Shown here piece after piece: positions 45,065 through 54,764 of a DNA stretch of 64,000 nucleotides. The stretch is from Verrucomicrobiia bacterium. Lineage in GTDB: Bacteria > Verrucomicrobiota > Verrucomicrobiia > Limisphaerales > UBA9464. Every line of letters begins with the position of its first letter. Position 1 is the first letter of the stretch. The DNA lies in assembly GCA_019634635.1 (NCBI GenBank), contig JAHCBB010000003.1:62001-126000 (forward strand). The letters are read 5' to 3'. The notes beneath the pieces are model-generated. The model did no database searches. It was not told where the DNA came from and saw only the letters and a program-made list of their open reading frames with translations. A program made the position numbers and the translations under genes.

Positions 45065-46440
45065 GGGGCGATGAAGGCAGGGGCGTCCCCACCCGACGGG
45101 GCGGCGGTGAAGGAGCCGTCCGGATGGGCGCGCAGCAGCCGCTGCAACGTGGCGACGAATCCGCCGCGGTAGGTGTGGGGCTGGTGAAAGTCGGACTCAA
45201 CAGGGGTTCCCCGGTTGGCGGGATTTGCGTGGTGCCTCACGAAGCGGCTCACCAGGTCGAGTTCCTCCCGCAGTTCCCAGATGCGGCGGCTCAAGGCGTG
45301 AAAGAGCGGACGGTCGCGCAGTTCCGTCATTCGCACACACGCCTCGCGAAGCCGGGCCGAGACGGCCTCGACCGGCTCCCAGTCGCGGCCCCAACCTGAC
45401 GGATCCCGCGCCAGGAGCCGTTCCAGAGCCTCCCGGAACGCCTCCGCGGCGTCCCCGGTCTCATACGGCAGGTAGTAGCAGTCCATCAGCAGGGTCAGAT
45501 CCTCCAGGGAGATGGTCGTGAGGGCACCCTCGAACCGCGGATGCCATTCCGCGAGCGCCTTCAGGTACTCGGTTCGAGGATCCCAGTCGCCGGAATTGCA
45601 AATCCAGGCGGCCAGGGTGCGAATCGGAATGTAATTCAGGGGGAACTCGGTGTTTGGGTTGAGGAGGACCCCGGCGGCTTCCTGGCGCAGGGCCAGGGGG
45701 CGCCCGGAAAAGGGTCCCGCGAAAAAGCGATGCCCGTCGTAGTCGTTGGCCTGGAGATTGTCCCAAAGAACCGGCGGTCTTCGAAGCCGTGCCGTCAGAC
45801 CGTGAATGGGTTCCACCGGGATCGCGCGCGAAACAATTTCGGGTCCGGTCCAGAAGACCCCGATTTCCGGATCGAGGGTCGCGCCGATCGTTTCCAAATA
45901 GTCGGGGCCGCCCAGTTGCCGCGATGCCATGCGCCCGCAATAAGGGGTCGGGCAGAACAGGAAGCGCGCACCGGATGAACCTCGACGGGTCCACTGGAAC
46001 AGGTCGTTGACGACGCCGCACTGCGCAGCGGCAAAGGAACCCCAGCGGGCCTCGTCGTCGCGGTGCATCCGATCGGGAATGTCGTCGAACAGGAGGCAGA
46101 AATCCCGGCAACCCAGGGACTGCATCTGCGCGATGCGCGCCCGAAGGGCGTCGCGATCCGTGACGGAGGCATACCGCAGGTCCAGGCCGGGCCCCAGCGC
46201 GTACCAGAAATCAATGCCCCTGGCCCGGGCGTCCGCGATCAGGCTGCCCAGAGTGGCGGCCTGGTCCCCCGGGTAGGATTGACGCCACAGCACCCGGTGA
46301 TGGAGGTCGTCTTTTGGGCCGTACACATAGGTTCCGAGCCCCCAGTCGGCCATCCATCGGAACAGTTCCTGCCGCTCCTCCCGGCTCCAGGGAGGACCGT
46401 AGAACCCTTCAATCACACCGGAAAGAAATGCGGTGTTCAT
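45061..46440 (-). CDS. GH84 beta-N-acetylglucosaminidase (O-GlcNAcase/OGA type)
   Basis: A 459-residue enzyme expected to remove terminal beta-linked GlcNAc by substrate-assisted catalysis. It reads like the catalytic part of animal OGA: GVIEGFYGPPWS (8-19), YVYGPKDDLHHR, the catalytic pair D119-D120 in CLLFDDIPDRM, WDNLQANDYDGHR in the substrate pocket, and LLNPNTEFPLNYIPIRTLAAW. The C-terminal 130 residues are helical, as in the OGA stalk. No signal peptide is seen, so it acts in the cytoplasm, consistent with sugars entering through the linked EIIC. It is the first gene of the operon; ilvE ends 83 bases upstream on the same strand. Confidence 0.93.
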   Translation of the reverse strand: MNTAFLSGVIEGFYGPPWSREERQELFRWMADWGLGTYVYGPKDDLHHRVLWRQSYPGDQAATLGSLIADARARGIDFWYALGPGLDLRYASVTDRDALRARIAQMQSLGCRDFCLLFDDIPDRMHRDDEARWGSFAAAQCGVVNDLFQWTRRGSSGARFLFCPTPYCGRMASRQLGGPDYLETIGATLDPEIGVFWTGPEIVSRAIPVEPIHGLTARLRRPPVLWDNLQANDYDGHRFFAGPFSGRPLALRQEAAGVLLNPNTEFPLNYIPIRTLAAWICNSGDWDPRTEYLKALAEWHPRFEGALTTISLEDLTLLMDCYYLPYETGDAAEAFREALERLLARDPSGWGRDWEPVEAVSARLREACVRMTELRDRPLFHALSRRIWELREELDLVSRFVRHHANPANRGTPVESDFHQPHTYRGGFVATLQRLLRAHPDGSFTAAPSGGDAPAFIAP

Positions 46441-46523
46441 GCGCCTCGGGGCGGGACGCTAGGGATCGCGCCGGGAAATTCCCAACCTTTCCGGACGCCA
46501 CGCCGCTGGAAGCCCGGGCCCGA

Positions 46524-47396
46524 TCAGGCGAAAATGGGTTCGCCGTCGTGCCGGGTGCACTCCTTGAACGCGGCAAGCAGCTTCGCGGTGACCGGACCGG
46601 GCACCCCGGCACCGATGACCCGCCCGTCCACCTTGACGACGGGGACCATCTCCGCCGCGGTCCCGGTGAGGAACATTTCGTCGGCGTTGTAGATGTCGTA
46701 CCGGGTCAGGTCGGGTTCGCCGGTGGGAATGCCCAGGGCTTGCGCGCAATCGAGCACCGTGTTGCGGGTGATTCCGTAGAGGGCGCCGGCGCTCAGGGGA
46801 GGGGTGAGGAGGCGTCCCCGGCTCACAATGAACACGTTGTCGCCGGTGCATTCCGCCACGAATCCGGCGGTGTTGAGCAGGATGGCCTCCTCGACCCCCG
46901 CATTGTTGGCCTCGATCCGCGCGAGGATGTTGTTGAGGTAGTTGAGCGACTTGATCGCCGGGTTCACGGAGTTCACCAGGCTGCGCGTGGTGGGCACGGT
47001 GACGATGGTGAGGCCCTCGGCGTAGAAGCGCTCGGGATACAGCTGGATCGTGCTGGCGATGATGATCACCGAGGGGTTCGGACACCGGCGCGGGTCAAGT
47101 CCGAGGGTGCCCTTGCCTCGCGTCACGATCAGCCGGATGTACCCCTCGCGAAGCCCGTTGATGCGGCAGGTCTCCACACACGCCTGCGTCAACGCCTCGG
47201 ACGTCATCGGGAGGTCAAGGAGGATGGCCTTGGCCGACCATCGGAGCCGTTCCAAGTGTTCGCGCAGCTTGAAGATGCGGTTGTGGTACATCCGGATGCC
47301 TTCGAAGACGCCGTCGCCGTACAGCAAGCCGTGGTCGAACACGCTCACCTTGGCGTTGGCTTCGTCGTGGAACTCCCCGTCAATGTACACCTTCAT
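46524..47396 (-). CDS. ilvE: Branched-chain amino acid aminotransferase (class IV PLP)
   Basis: A 290-residue fold-type IV transaminase, last step of leucine, isoleucine and valine synthesis. Motifs: KVYIDGEF and FDHGLLYGDGVFEGIR at the N-terminus, RLIVTRGKGTLGLDPRRC, the PLP lysine in NPAIKSLNYLNNILARIEA, EEAILLNTAGFVAECTGDNVF, ALYGITRNTVL, and DEMFLTGTAAEMVPV. D-amino acid aminotransferase shares this fold, but the length and E-G-I-R motif favour the branched-chain enzyme. I take the ATG at 47394-47396 rather than the TTG two codons upstream. Confidence 0.9.
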   Translation of the reverse strand: MKVYIDGEFHDEANAKVSVFDHGLLYGDGVFEGIRMYHNRIFKLREHLERLRWSAKAILLDLPMTSEALTQACVETCRINGLREGYIRLIVTRGKGTLGLDPRRCPNPSVIIIASTIQLYPERFYAEGLTIVTVPTTRSLVNSVNPAIKSLNYLNNILARIEANNAGVEEAILLNTAGFVAECTGDNVFIVSRGRLLTPPLSAGALYGITRNTVLDCAQALGIPTGEPDLTRYDIYNADEMFLTGTAAEMVPVVKVDGRVIGAGVPGPVTAKLLAAFKECTRHDGEPIFA

Positions 47397-47481
47397 GGTC
47401 AAAGTCCGGCGAGGCTAGGCGACCCGGTTGAGCCGGTGCAAGCCGGGGGGCGGGGTTCTGACGGTCCCGGGGGACCGGCGC

Positions 47482-48522
47482 CTACCGGATGCTGACCGCC
47501 CGGTAAACCCGTGCCGTAAGCAGCGCGGCGTCGGGATCCTGCAGGTCCACAAAGCCGCCGGGACTTTGGGCGACACCGGTGGCGACGGGCTGCCACGTCG
47601 AGGGACCTGCTCCGGAAGGCACCGAAGCCTCGAGCACGTAGGTGACGCCCGGCTCACCATAGACCCGGACCAGGAAGGCCCCGGTGCTCAGCATCCCGAT
47701 GGGTTGTACCGTGGAGGGGATGTCCTCCAGGGGCAGCACCGTGATGCGATAGTCGTCGAAGATCATGTAGTTGTCCCCCGGGCTGCCCGGGGTTCGGATC
47801 ACCCAGACGGCGTCCACGTCGCCGAGGGTCATCGCCGCGCCAACCGAGGTGATCGGTTGGGCGTGGACGACCAGCACTTCGTTGATGCGGGCCGACCAGA
47901 GGTTGCGCTGGAAGTTGAGATCCAGTTGGAGATCGTACGGCTCGCCGTGCTCAAAATTGAACCCGGTGGGCACGACCGGGGGGGGGGTGTCGCCGCGGGC
48001 ATTATCCAGGATGTAACTGACCGCGAGCGACTGATTGTCGAAGTCGAGGCTCAGGAACCGATGGTCGCTGGCGTTGTACACGCTCCAGCGGAAGTCGTCG
48101 AAGAAGGGCGCCACCCCGGTCGAATCGTTGATCTGGAACGAGACCTCGAAACGGACCAGGGGCAGGGGCTGTCCGGCGGGCTTCAGGTTGACCGGACGCC
48201 AGAGGTTGAAGTCTGCGGTGTTTGTGGGGGCATCAAACCCGATGTAGGCGTACTGGCCGTTGAATCCGGCGACGGGGCTTGCCAGCACCCCATTGCCCCC
48301 TGCAGCGGTCGGCCGGCCCTGCAGATCGGTGGCCCAGCCGATCCAGGAACCCTGGCCCATGAGGTCCTCGTCGGCTGAGAACCCTTCGAAGGGCTCGAAG
48401 CCCGTCTCGTACAGCACCAGTGGACCCGCCGGCAGGCCTCCCGCGGATGCAAGGACGGCCAGCAGGGCGGTCGCGGCGACAGCACGGCCGTACCGCGAGA
48501 GGCGGCTTTGGATGGGGTTCAT
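47482..48522 (-). CDS. Secreted protein with lectin-like beta sandwich (346 aa)
   Basis: The chosen ATG (48520-48522) gives a signal peptide with a hydrophobic core AVAATALLAVLASAGGLPAG. The mature part (VLYETGFEPFEGFSADEDL, RFEVSFQINDST, WSVYNASDHRFLSLDFDN) resembles LamG/concanavalin-like sandwich proteins often found in Verrucomicrobiota; I recognise no named family. The last 90 residues (LVRVYGEPGVTYVLEASVPS ... RVYRAVSIR) are the same type of C-terminal beta domain seen on other secreted proteins in the window. A run of 10 G (47978-47987, coding strand C) lies in the gene. It follows the lipoprotein gene at 48554 by 31 bases on the same strand. Confidence 0.7.
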   Translation of the reverse strand: MNPIQSRLSRYGRAVAATALLAVLASAGGLPAGPLVLYETGFEPFEGFSADEDLMGQGSWIGWATDLQGRPTAAGGNGVLASPVAGFNGQYAYIGFDAPTNTADFNLWRPVNLKPAGQPLPLVRFEVSFQINDSTGVAPFFDDFRWSVYNASDHRFLSLDFDNQSLAVSYILDNARGDTPPPVVPTGFNFEHGEPYDLQLDLNFQRNLWSARINEVLVVHAQPITSVGAAMTLGDVDAVWVIRTPGSPGDNYMIFDDYRITVLPLEDIPSTVQPIGMLSTGAFLVRVYGEPGVTYVLEASVPSGAGPSTWQPVATGVAQSPGGFVDLQDPDAALLTARVYRAVSIR

Positions 48523-48553
48523 GGAAACCCGGAGTGGTTTCCGGCAGTCCGGT

Positions 48554-50635
48554 TCAGGGGCGTCCCCGGATCGCAGCGCCCCCCGGCGCGCCACCGGATC
48601 GCGGCGCGGCGTTGTAGGAGGGCATCGGACGTCCTGCCGCCCCCGGTCTTGGCGACGCCTGGAATTGCGGGCGTGCCGGGGCCACCGGAGCGGGGCTGGG
48701 TGCGGCCATTCCGGCTCTTGGGCTGTAGCGGTAGTTGGCGGCGGGCGGCTGAACCGGTGTTCCGGGTCTTAGCTGGCCAGAACCGGGTGTTGACCCGAAT
48801 CCGGGCCGGGTGATGGCGCCCGGAACGTTGCCGCCGACCGCACCGGGATTGGCGCCAGGGACTGCGGGAGGTACTCCCTGCGATGGCAACGTTCCCGGTG
48901 ACTTGCGCGGCTCCATCCGGCCGGATGGCAGGTTCGGCGCTGCGGCACCAGGGTAGGTGGCGTAGGCGCCGCCGGGTCGGGCGGCAACACCGGGCGCCTG
49001 CGGCGTTCCCGAATTGGGCGGATAGCGGGTGATCCCCGGGCGGGTCAGCGTGCCGGCGGCAGCACCACCTTGAACTCCGGGCGCGGGGTTCGGACGGGAC
49101 CCTACGCCACGTCCCGGAAGGGCGGACGCCCCCCGGTTGACCCCGTTTGGCGAGAGCAGCGCGACGGCCGGGGTTCTCGGGTTGGGCGCTGGCAGGCGAT
49201 CCGGCTGGTTGATGGCTGGACGCCTGCCGAGGGCGGTTCCCGATCCTGAAGCCACCCCGGTCGTACTGCGACTGGCCACTGGCACGGGTCGGGTTTCGCT
49301 GCGGGCCGGAGCCCGGGAAATGGCAACGGACTCCGGCCCCAGGCTGGGGCGGTACACCGGGATCTGCGAGGAATCCCCGGGACGTCCCCGGGGCAGACCA
49401 CCGGCCCTTGCCGCCGCCGGGGAGGAGACGTCGGCCAGCTGCATCTTCCGGATCTCATTTCGGGAATGCGGCGCAATTTGAGCGGGATCAATGCCGTTGT
49501 TGATGATCGTGTTGTTGTTCCCGACGACGTAGTTGTTGATGACGGTGCTGTTGTTGTAGATCTGGTTGATCGCGGCTCCCCGCACGCCGTAGGCGGCGCA
49601 GTTGGGGGCGGTGAAGTAGCTCACGGGCGTCCAGCAGTAGGCGCTGGCATTGTATCCGAAGCCGAAACCGACACTCAGCCCGGAGCCGGCCCAGGTCAGA
49701 CCAACCCCGGTGCTGACACCGCAGCCCGGCGGCAGCGGTGCCCAGCCGCAGAAGCCGCCCCCGAACCGGAACGTCACCCAGGAGGGCGCCCAGGTCCGCC
49801 CCGGGACCCAGCACCATCCGGCGCCCGGGGCATTGACCCAGTTGCCGTAATGAAACGGAGCCCAACCCCAGGAATAGGAGGAATTCCAGAACCACCCGGC
49901 GTTGGACCACGTCCAGCAGCCGTTGTTCCAGTATGGCCTCCAGCCCGGGGTGATCACTGCGCAGGAAGGCTGCCAGACGAACCCGTATGTGGGGACCGTG
50001 AACCAGTTGCCGTACGGGGCCAGTGCGCCGAAAAAGAAGTTGTTGTTCACCGGCGCCCCGGCGGCGGGCGGTGGCTCCGAGGGTTGGGCAACCTCGACCG
50101 CCGGCCCAACCTGGGGGGGCGGCAGGGCCGGGGTGCCCCCCGGGTATTCCGTGGGGGCGGATGCCGCCGGGCTGGCAGGTGGCGGCACAATATCGGGAGG
50201 CCGGGATGGTGCGTTGGCGGTGGTGGCGGGCTCCTCGGCGGGAATTCCTCCCAGCTCCTTCTCCCGCTGCATGAACGCCTCCAGGACTTCCGACGAAATG
50301 CCCAGGTCCCTGAGATAAACGATCTGTTCGGCATCCAGATGGAACGGCTCCTGGACATTGCTGATGAACTGCACGATGACCTTGTCGTCCACCTGACCGT
50401 GCGCGAGCTTGATCACTTCGCGCGCGGCCTCCGGCAGGTTCGGAGGCAGTTGCGGTACTGGAGGTTCCGGAGTGATTGCCGGCTGGGCCGCTTCGGCGCC
50501 TGGATCCGAAGGTGCGTTCGTCGCTCCCGTGGCGTCCGGGGAGACCTCCGCCGCCTGGGCGATGGCGGCCGATTCCGGCAGGCCGCAGCCGGCCAGTACC
50601 AGGGCGAACAGCATTGCGAGCACGGGCAGTTTCAT
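48554..50635 (-). CDS. DUF6600-like lipoprotein with proline/glycine-rich tail (693 aa)
   Basis: A signal peptide ends in the lipobox LVLAGC (acylated Cys17), so this is an envelope lipoprotein. Residues 70-130 are helical (VIKLAHGQVDDKVIVQFISN). Residues 200-330 contain the aromatic repeats of DUF6600-type proteins: YGNWFTVPTYGFVWQPS, WRPYWNNGCWTWSNAGWFW, WAPFHYGNWVNAPGAGWCWV, TWAPSWVTFRFGGGFCGWAP. An asparagine-rich stretch (NQIYNNSTVINNYVVGNNN) follows, then about 300 residues of low-complexity Pro/Gly/Ala/Arg sequence to the end. Function is unknown; the aromatic repeats are probably a structural surface domain. Transcription probably continues into the gene at 47482. Confidence 0.75.
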   Translation of the reverse strand: MKLPVLAMLFALVLAGCGLPESAAIAQAAEVSPDATGATNAPSDPGAEAAQPAITPEPPVPQLPPNLPEAAREVIKLAHGQVDDKVIVQFISNVQEPFHLDAEQIVYLRDLGISSEVLEAFMQREKELGGIPAEEPATTANAPSRPPDIVPPPASPAASAPTEYPGGTPALPPPQVGPAVEVAQPSEPPPAAGAPVNNNFFFGALAPYGNWFTVPTYGFVWQPSCAVITPGWRPYWNNGCWTWSNAGWFWNSSYSWGWAPFHYGNWVNAPGAGWCWVPGRTWAPSWVTFRFGGGFCGWAPLPPGCGVSTGVGLTWAGSGLSVGFGFGYNASAYCWTPVSYFTAPNCAAYGVRGAAINQIYNNSTVINNYVVGNNNTIINNGIDPAQIAPHSRNEIRKMQLADVSSPAAARAGGLPRGRPGDSSQIPVYRPSLGPESVAISRAPARSETRPVPVASRSTTGVASGSGTALGRRPAINQPDRLPAPNPRTPAVALLSPNGVNRGASALPGRGVGSRPNPAPGVQGGAAAGTLTRPGITRYPPNSGTPQAPGVAARPGGAYATYPGAAAPNLPSGRMEPRKSPGTLPSQGVPPAVPGANPGAVGGNVPGAITRPGFGSTPGSGQLRPGTPVQPPAANYRYSPRAGMAAPSPAPVAPARPQFQASPRPGAAGRPMPSYNAAPRSGGAPGGAAIRGRP

Positions 50636-51025
50636 GGGAGGGCTGGGATCGAGACGATGTTGACGACGCCGGGTGACTTGGTTCCGGCCACCACTGGGGC
50701 GGCTCGAAGGGAAGTCTCCACTGGATTCATCGAGTTTACAATTGCGAAGTTGGACGCAGGGAGATTCGCCCTATTCAGCGGAGTCCGCAACGATGGATTC
50801 CTGGGGACGGGTTCTGGCCCGTTTCGGAGGCCCGGCGGGTGTCGGGTCTCGCCCGGGCGCCGTTGTCCGGAGCGGAGCCTCCTGGGGGAGGCCGCACCGA
50901 CACTCCCCGTCGCGCGGCCCAGGTTCCCGCCGGGAAGCCGTCCGCGGCCCGGCAAATCGTAAAAACTCGAAATATCCCGGCTTGCCCCTTGATTCTCCAC
51001 GGGGGCCGGGTCATGACAGCGGTGC
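50636..51025. other. 390-base divergent intergenic region
   Basis: Separates the minus-strand lipoprotein gene from the plus-strand secreted protein gene at 51026. It must contain promoters for both. Only the right end (about 50955-50995) is AT-rich, with AAATCGTAAAAACTCGAAAT; I cannot assign -35/-10 boxes with confidence. No conserved small gene is visible. Confidence 0.4.
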
Positions 51026-53887
51026 ATGTCTAGACGTGTTTCCCGACTGAAAATCATCCTTCCCGTGGCCTTGGCGGCACTTGTCGCACCGGCACGGGCC
51101 GAAACCCTGTTCTCCGACGATTTCGAGACCGATACGTCCGCGAACTGGGATTTGTTCACCGGCTACTATTCGGACGAGGTCAATCCAAACGATTACACCG
51201 TGGAATGGGCCTTCGACTATTCCGCGCAGCGCTACAAGCGGTTCTCCGACGATGTCAACTTCGAGGAGTTCACCGTGCCGCCCGCCCCCGGTTCGGGCGG
51301 GACCACCCGCGGCGTCAAGATCACCGTGAACAACGGCGATGACTTTGCGAGCCGCTTTGCCGTCAACCTGTATCCCAGGGACCAGTCGTTCAGCGGGGAC
51401 TACGTGCTGAGTTTCGACGTATGGATGAACTACAACGGTCCCGCGGAGGGCGGATCGGGCTCCACCGAGCACGCGATCTTCGGGATCAACCACACCGGGA
51501 GGAACGTGAACTGGTTCTCCTTCGGAGCGAACTTCACCGATCCCGCCGTCCCCAACGCGCTCCCCCCCGGTGTGGGCGCCTCGGCGAGCGACGGGCGCTG
51601 GTTCGCCATGACCGGCGAGGGTGGGGCGGCAATTGACATGCGTTCCGTGGTCGGCACCGGGGATGGCCCCCCCGAGAATCTGCCCGGTGCGGCGGGAGGG
51701 TTCTTCGACCGTGACGGCGATGGCAGCCCGGACACCTCCGACCAGCACCCGTGGATTGCGACCGTGTTCCCGCAGCCGAAATTCGAAACCAGCGGCGCCC
51801 CGGGCAAGCGCTGGGTGCATGTCGAGGTGAGCCAGATCAACAACGTGATCTCCTGGAAGGTGGATAACTTGATGATCACCACCTACACCAATGCCACGGG
51901 GCAGTGGACCGGCGGCAACGTGATGATCGGCTACATGGACATCTTCAACTCCATTGCCGATCCGGCCGAGGACAACTGGGTGATCTTTGACAACGTCAAG
52001 GTGGACAGCGTCCGGACAGTGGTCGTGGACACCACCGACAACGGCAGCACGCCGGGGGACGGCCGGACATCATTGCTCGAAGCCCTCGCCGACCTTCAGG
52101 ATCAGGACCGCATTTCCTTCAACATCCCCGGGGACGGTCCCCACGTCATCGCCACGCCGATCGGTGGCTACCCGCTGATCACGCGGTCCGGCGTCGTCAT
52201 TGACGGCTACACCCAGCCGGGAGCCACCCCCAACACCAATCCGATTCTCGGCGGCAACAACGCCCGGCTGCGGATCGTGCTGGATTCCACGAGCGACGCC
52301 ATCGGAAACAACCCGGACAACCCGGACCTTCCCCTGCGCGCCTCCACCCGGTTGCCGTTTCCCGGATATGGCGACTCCGAGAACGCCATCCTGGGCATTC
52401 TCGGGGCGAACCACGTCACCATTCGCGGCCTGAGCTTCCTGTCGCGCTACGCGGCCGGCAGCGATGAGGACCCGTCCATCTATTGCGTCGCGCTCGTCCA
52501 GGGTGCCTTGAACTGCAAGGTGCAGGGGAACTGGTTTGGTCTGGCTCCGGACGGGGTCACCGTCAACGGATCCGCCGCCGCGGTGGCTGCGTTTCGCTAC
52601 CGCATCCAGGTGGACGGCGTGAACGTGGACACCTTCTCCGAGAATCTCACCGTCGGCACCGACAGCGAGGGCCTTGGGGACCTAGAGGAGTTCAACATTC
52701 TGAACGGCCAGCACATCGCCGTCGCCGTCGAGCTGCCCTACCTCAAGGTGGCGGGCAACTATTTCAATGTCCTGCCCGACGGGAACACCTTCCTCAACGT
52801 CAATGAAATCCACGATGCGCTGGTGGCGGCGGGTGCCGACGGGGATTCGGTGGAGAACATTGAGAATGGCCGCCTGACTTCGGGGACCATCATCGGTGTT
52901 TCGGGCGACGGCGTGAACGATGCCAACGAACGCAACATCTTCAATTACGCGGTCTATGACACCCTGACCGAGTTCTACTCCGAGGCCCAGAACACCCGGA
53001 TCTCCGGCAACCACTGCGGCGTGGGCGTGGACGGCGTCACCCGGGCTCCGGCCGTGGCGGAGGGCAGCGTCCAGCCCAACTTTCTTTCGCTGCCGGGCAA
53101 CGCCAGCATCCTGATCGGATCCAACTTCGACGGCGTCAGCGATGCGCTTGAGGCGAACCGGATCGTGGGTGTTCCCGGCACCCAGCTGGTCTCCGCGGGC
53201 CTGTCGGTCCCCATCATTGCCCGAGGCAACAACATGAACGGAAACCAGTTCACCGGGTTTCCCTTCGAGGATGGCGCCAACGGGCGGAACTATGAGGCCT
53301 ATTATGCCGACGTGGTGCTCACGCCGGAACAGCCGGCCCCGGTGCTGATCTCCTACGAGGACAACCTCCTGAAGGGCACCGTGGCCCTGCAGATGTTCGA
53401 CAACTTCCCGTTCGTGGATGTGGACATCTACCTCGCCGATCCCGGCGCCCCGTCAGGCGTCGTCCTTCCCGGTCAATACCTCGGCACGTTCAGTGAAAAC
53501 CTTCCGGACGACGATGCCAACCTGACGCCCGGGGAGTTTGAGTTCAACCTCGCCGCCCTGGACGTGCCGCCGGGCAGGGAGCTGGTGGTCGTGGCGTCGT
53601 ACCAGAAGGAGGAGGGCTCCACCAATCCGGGCACGGCGGTCGTGAGCCCGGTGTCCAACGCCCTGCCGACGGGGGGCAGCCTGCCCATCGCCGATCTGCA
53701 GGTCACCGTGGATGGGACCAATCTGCGGCTCACCTGGACCGGGGGCACGCCCCCCTTCCAGGTGCAGGGCCGTTCCTCGCTCGCCACGGGATCGTGGGCG
53801 GACGTCGGCGGACCGTTGACGGAGCCCGTTGCGACGGTCCCCGCACCGCCCGACGGCGTGGGCTTTTTCCAAGTCTCCGGGCAGTAA
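51026..53887 (+). CDS. Secreted beta-helix-like protein (953 aa)
   Basis: A signal peptide ([18 protein letters not shown]) precedes a concanavalin-like N-terminal domain ([19 protein letters not shown], residues 25-330). From about 335 the sequence turns into a parallel beta-helix style array ([80 protein letters not shown]), with the 'W-F-G-(L/V)-x-x-D-G' rungs known from many Verrucomicrobiota and Planctomycetota surface proteins. No lyase catalytic residues can be assigned. The C-terminal 70 residues ([19 protein letters not shown] ... VGFFQVSGQ) form the short C-terminal beta module. It ends in a strong terminator. Confidence 0.78.
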   Translation: MSRRVSRLKIILPVALAALVAPARAETLFSDDFETDTSANWDLFTGYYSDEVNPNDYTVEWAFDYSAQRYKRFSDDVNFEEFTVPPAPGSGGTTRGVKITVNNGDDFASRFAVNLYPRDQSFSGDYVLSFDVWMNYNGPAEGGSGSTEHAIFGINHTGRNVNWFSFGANFTDPAVPNALPPGVGASASDGRWFAMTGEGGAAIDMRSVVGTGDGPPENLPGAAGGFFDRDGDGSPDTSDQHPWIATVFPQPKFETSGAPGKRWVHVEVSQINNVISWKVDNLMITTYTNATGQWTGGNVMIGYMDIFNSIADPAEDNWVIFDNVKVDSVRTVVVDTTDNGSTPGDGRTSLLEALADLQDQDRISFNIPGDGPHVIATPIGGYPLITRSGVVIDGYTQPGATPNTNPILGGNNARLRIVLDSTSDAIGNNPDNPDLPLRASTRLPFPGYGDSENAILGILGANHVTIRGLSFLSRYAAGSDEDPSIYCVALVQGALNCKVQGNWFGLAPDGVTVNGSAAAVAAFRYRIQVDGVNVDTFSENLTVGTDSEGLGDLEEFNILNGQHIAVAVELPYLKVAGNYFNVLPDGNTFLNVNEIHDALVAAGADGDSVENIENGRLTSGTIIGVSGDGVNDANERNIFNYAVYDTLTEFYSEAQNTRISGNHCGVGVDGVTRAPAVAEGSVQPNFLSLPGNASILIGSNFDGVSDALEANRIVGVPGTQLVSAGLSVPIIARGNNMNGNQFTGFPFEDGANGRNYEAYYADVVLTPEQPAPVLISYEDNLLKGTVALQMFDNFPFVDVDIYLADPGAPSGVVLPGQYLGTFSENLPDDDANLTPGEFEFNLAALDVPPGRELVVVASYQKEEGSTNPGTAVVSPVSNALPTGGSLPIADLQVTVDGTNLRLTWTGGTPPFQVQGRSSLATGSWADVGGPLTEPVATVPAPPDGVGFFQVSGQ

Positions 53888-53938
53888 TTGGCCGGATCAT
53901 CTTGGCAAAATCGGAATGTTGCGCACTGTGTGTCACGA

Positions 53939-53972
53939 GGGGCTCCGGGATTGGTCCCGGAGCCCCTTTTTT
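53939..53972 (+). terminator. Strong rho-independent terminator
   Basis: A perfect 12-bp stem, GGGGCTCCGGGA (53939-53950) and TCCCGGAGCCCC (53955-53966), loop TTGG, followed directly by six T. It lies 51 bases after the stop of the beta-helix-like gene and just before the pilin-like gene. Confidence 0.9.
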
Positions 53973-53999
53973 GATGGCCCACCATTGCGGGCTGACCTC

Positions 54000-54764
54000 A
54001 TGAGCGATCGCGCCGTCCCCTCTCCCCGCCGCAACCGCGGCTTCACGCTCATCGAACTCCTGGTGGTGATCGCCATCATCGCCATCCTCGCCGGCATGCT
54101 CCTGCCGGCGCTGGCGAAGGCGAAGGAGCGGGCCCTGCGGATCTCGTGTCTCAACAATATCAAACAGATGGGTTATGGCTGCATCATGTACTCGGACGAG
54201 GATCGCAACGGCCGGTTCACACCGCTGACCAGCTACCTCGACGACGACATCAATTTCCTGTACCCCCGTTACGTGCCGTCGGTCCGCACCTACCTCTGCC
54301 CCAGTACGCGCAACGTGGTGCGCACCAACCGCGAGTATGACCGACGGCTCAACCAGTACACGTCGCTGATCGACCTGAAGGATGTCGCCCCCAACCGCGA
54401 CACCAACGGGTACAGCTACGAGATTTACGGACACATGCGGGTCATTGGCACGGAATCGGCGGGGGCTGTCCCCAAGACGTCGCAAAACGTGCAGACCTAC
54501 GTCCGCCACTATTCCTCTCCCCGGTTCGGGCTGCAGAAGGGGGATGTGCCCGGACCGGCCAATATCTGGATCTTCGTGGATGCCGACGAGGGCGGGGTGT
54601 ACAACGGGGTGGCCCGTGGGTTGAACGACCGGCCGGATGTCTGGGACAACCACCGGGGGGACGGTTACAACGCGGTTTTTTGCGACGGCCACGCCGAATG
54701 GATTCCCGGAAAGCAGTTTCGGCGCCGGCTGGAGCTGTCGCAGGATCTGGGCAACTCCGATTGA
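54000..54764 (+). CDS. Type IV pilin-like protein with H-X9-DG C-terminus
   Basis: A 254-residue prepilin-like protein. A short leader ends at RRNRG, followed by the class III signal [20 protein letters not shown], with the +5 glutamate needed for prepilin peptidase and assembly. The C-terminus has the H-X9-DG signature ([19 protein letters not shown]) shared by the DUF1559-type pseudopilins that are multiplied in Verrucomicrobiota and Planctomycetota. Role: envelope, probably a type II secretion-like pseudopilus or surface protein; the specific function is unknown. The ATG at 54000 gives the proper leader length. Its stop codon TGA overlaps the TTG start proposed for rsgA. Confidence 0.88.
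   Translation: MSDRAVPSPRRNRGFTLIELLVVIAIIAILAGMLLPALAKAKERALRISCLNNIKQMGYGCIMYSDEDRNGRFTPLTSYLDDDINFLYPRYVPSVRTYLCPSTRNVVRTNREYDRRLNQYTSLIDLKDVAPNRDTNGYSYEIYGHMRVIGTESAGAVPKTSQNVQTYVRHYSSPRFGLQKGDVPGPANIWIFVDADEGGVYNGVARGLNDRPDVWDNHRGDGYNAVFCDGHAEWIPGKQFRRRLELSQDLGNSD

Noticed and set aside
50632..51159. 175-residue minus-strand open frame extending into the intergenic region
   Set aside because: Its first part is antisense to the signal region of the gene at 51026. The rest has no Shine-Dalgarno or recognisable motif.
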